Positions 7,477-8,872 of a stretch of DNA of 8,872 nucleotides are shown here, piece by piece. The notes under the pieces are model-generated. The model saw only the letters and a list, made by a program, of their open reading frames with translations, was not told the origin of the DNA and ran no database searches. The stretch lies in the NCBI GenBank assembly GCA_964535295.1, contig CAZHUW010000145.1, positions 1-8,872 of the forward strand, given 5' to 3'. Both the position numbers and the translations under genes were made by a program. How positions within the stretch are numbered: position 1 is the first letter of the stretch; the number at the start of each line of letters is the position of its first letter. This stretch comes from SB21 sp964535295. GTDB taxonomy: Bacteria; CLD3; SB21.

Positions 7477-8872
7477 CTACACTAATTCACCAAATAACGT
7501 ATATCCTTCGGTTCTCGTTATTCTCACTTCGACATAATCGCCTTGTTTAAAGTGGCCGCGCGGAATGATGACCGTCTGGGATTTTCCAGTTTTTGCAAAA
7601 AAATGATCTTCGGATTTACGACTCACGTCCTCTACGAGAACTTCCCGGGTCTTCCCGATCTCCGACCGGATCTTTTGTTCGCCGATCTGTCTTTGCAGAT
7701 CCATGATCTCTTGTAATCGGCGCGATTTTATCTCTTCAGAAACATCATCCGGCATGGAATACGCTTTAGTACCAATGCGCGGAGAATATTTGAATGTAAA
7801 GGCGGCGTCGAACTGAATCTGCCTGAAAAGATCCATTGTGTCTTCATGGTCGCGATCGTTCTCCGTAGGAAATCCTGTGATCACATCGGTCGTTAACGCC
7901 ACGTCGGGAATGATGCTTCGGGCCGTGTCGATCAGTTTAAAATATTCATCCCGCGTGTAAGTGCGGTTCATCAGGTTCATTATGCGGTCGGAGCCTGACT
8001 GTACGGGCATGTGCAGGTGTTTGCAGATATTATCGCGCTCAGCAATGAGGTGCAATAATTTCTCAGGAAAATCCTTCGGGTGCGGCGAAGTGAAACGAAT
8101 TCTTCGAACGCCTATAATATCACTGACCTTCTCCATCAGAACGGCAAAATCGCTACCGTTGTCCTTGTATGAATTGACGTTTTGACCCAGCAGGCAGATC
8201 TCAGAATACCCTTGATCTACGGCTTTTCTGGCTTCATCGACCACACTGCCTACGCTGCGGCTCCGTTCCCGCCCGCGCGTGTACGGCACCACGCAAAAAG
8301 TGCAGAAATTATCGCAGCCTCGCATGATGGCGATCCATGCGGTGAATTTCGTAAACCGCGCCGGCGCGATATCTTCGTAGACTTCAGTTCGCGACAGCCT
8401 TGTATCGATCTGGAATTTGAAATCGGTGAATTCGCTAAGGCTAAAATCGTTATTAAGATCGCGGATATTTGGAATGGACGTAGTTATGTTTTTTGCAGGT
8501 TCTCTGCGGATCAGTTCTGGAAGTTTTTTGTACGAATCCGGACCCAGTACCACATCAACATACGGGCGTTTCTCGTGGATCTCTTCTTCGAGATGTTTGG
8601 CCATGCAGCCGAGCACGCCGATGATGAGATCGGGTTTTTGTTCTTTGAGTTTTTTGAAACGCGTCAGCTGGCCCCACACGCGCTGTTCCGCATTTTCTCT
8701 GATCGCGCAGGTATTCATGAAGATCGCGTCGGCATCCTCGTAACTATCGACAAGATCGTACTCCATGCCTTTCATAATACTGGCTACGAGTTCTGAATCG
8801 TACACATTCATCTGACAGCCGTACGTTTCCAGGTACAGCTTTTTTTTGCCGCCTACAAGCCTGCGGCGGACG
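7477..8872 (-). CDS. miaB: tRNA-2-methylthio-N6-dimethylallyladenosine synthase, 5' end beyond the right edge
   Basis: A radical-SAM methylthiotransferase that adds a methylthio group to N6-isopentenyladenosine at position 37 of tRNAs, using two [4Fe-4S] clusters. The frame stays open past the Met at 8811 to the window edge and encodes KKLYLETYGCQMN, the normal family N-terminus, so Met8811 is internal and the true start is just outside the window; no ATG, GTG or TTG in frame lies between. Cluster-binding cysteines of the N-terminal domain are in YGCQMN (codon 8815-8817), NTCAIREN and VLGCMA. The radical-SAM motif is GCDNFCTFC, followed by VVPYTRGRERSR, which fits MiaB better than RimO or MtaB. 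LGQNVNSY and MPVQSGS are further family landmarks. The last 60 or so residues form the RNA-binding TRAM domain (ILVEDV-like start, ending GELV). It precedes mfd by 30 bases and is probably cotranscribed with it. Confidence 0.96.
   Translation of the reverse strand, partial: VRRRLVGGKKKLYLETYGCQMNVYDSELVASIMKGMEYDLVDSYEDADAIFMNTCAIRENAEQRVWGQLTRFKKLKEQKPDLIIGVLGCMAKHLEEEIHEKRPYVDVVLGPDSYKKLPELIRREPAKNITTSIPNIRDLNNDFSLSEFTDFKFQIDTRLSRTEVYEDIAPARFTKFTAWIAIMRGCDNFCTFCVVPYTRGRERSRSVGSVVDEARKAVDQGYSEICLLGQNVNSYKDNGSDFAVLMEKVSDIIGVRRIRFTSPHPKDFPEKLLHLIAERDNICKHLHMPVQSGSDRIMNLMNRTYTRDEYFKLIDTARSIIPDVALTTDVITGFPTENDRDHEDTMDLFRQIQFDAAFTFKYSPRIGTKAYSMPDDVSEEIKSRRLQEIMDLQRQIGEQKIRSEIGKTREVLVEDVSRKSEDHFFAKTGKSQTVIIPRGHFKQGDYVEVRITRTEGYTLFGELV

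Noticed and set aside
8182..8796. Open frame of 204 codons on the plus strand
   Set aside because: It lies wholly antisense to miaB, whose family motifs are unmistakable. The translation shows no recognisable domain.
8842..8868. GC-rich inverted repeat (GCCGC/GCGGC) next to a T run, resembling a terminator
   Set aside because: On the coding strand the hairpin is followed by A, not T, and on the plus strand the T run comes before the stem. It lies inside the miaB reading frame.
1..8872. CRISPR arrays, tRNA or rRNA genes, insertion sequences, long direct repeats
   Set aside because: None seen on reading either strand; nearly all bases are accounted for by the four coding regions and their short gaps.

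Overview
The window holds four genes, all on the minus strand, packed head to tail with gaps of 30, 17 and 5 bases. Read in the direction of transcription (right to left) they are: miaB (tRNA methylthiotransferase, 5' end beyond the right edge), mfd (transcription-repair coupling factor, complete), a SurA/PrsA-like peptidyl-prolyl isomerase predicted to be a lipoprotein (complete), and a large TPR-CHAT protein with a signal peptide (3' end beyond the left edge). The layout looks like one operon. No promoter, terminator, RNA gene, mobile element, CRISPR array or long repeat is visible, and no stretch over 300 bases lacks a gene. The operon promoter must lie beyond the right edge.

The organism is a bacterium of moderate GC content. 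A lipoprotein parvulin-type isomerase and an exported TPR-CHAT protein next to mfd and miaB would fit a Gram-negative of the Fibrobacterota-Chlorobiota-Bacteroidota (FCB) assemblage or a neighbouring candidate phylum. This is inference from gene style only; no marker in the window fixes the phylum.

The right half (about 4006-8872) is well-conserved cytoplasmic housekeeping: MiaB modifies A37 of tRNAs that read UNN codons, and Mfd clears stalled RNA polymerase and recruits nucleotide excision repair. The left half (1-3988) is envelope-directed and less conserved: an isomerase/chaperone anchored by lipid, then an exported protein with TPR repeats followed by a CHAT (caspase-like) protease domain whose His and Cys are both present. 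The left-hand gene is easy to miss because it has no stop codon in the window, but its frame is open for 746 codons.

The most interesting point is the tight coupling of the exported CHAT protease-like gene to a periplasmic folding factor. CHAT proteins are better known as cytosolic effectors (for example in type III-E CRISPR and gasdermin defence), so this one probably works outside the cytoplasm. I see no evidence of a wholly new system.
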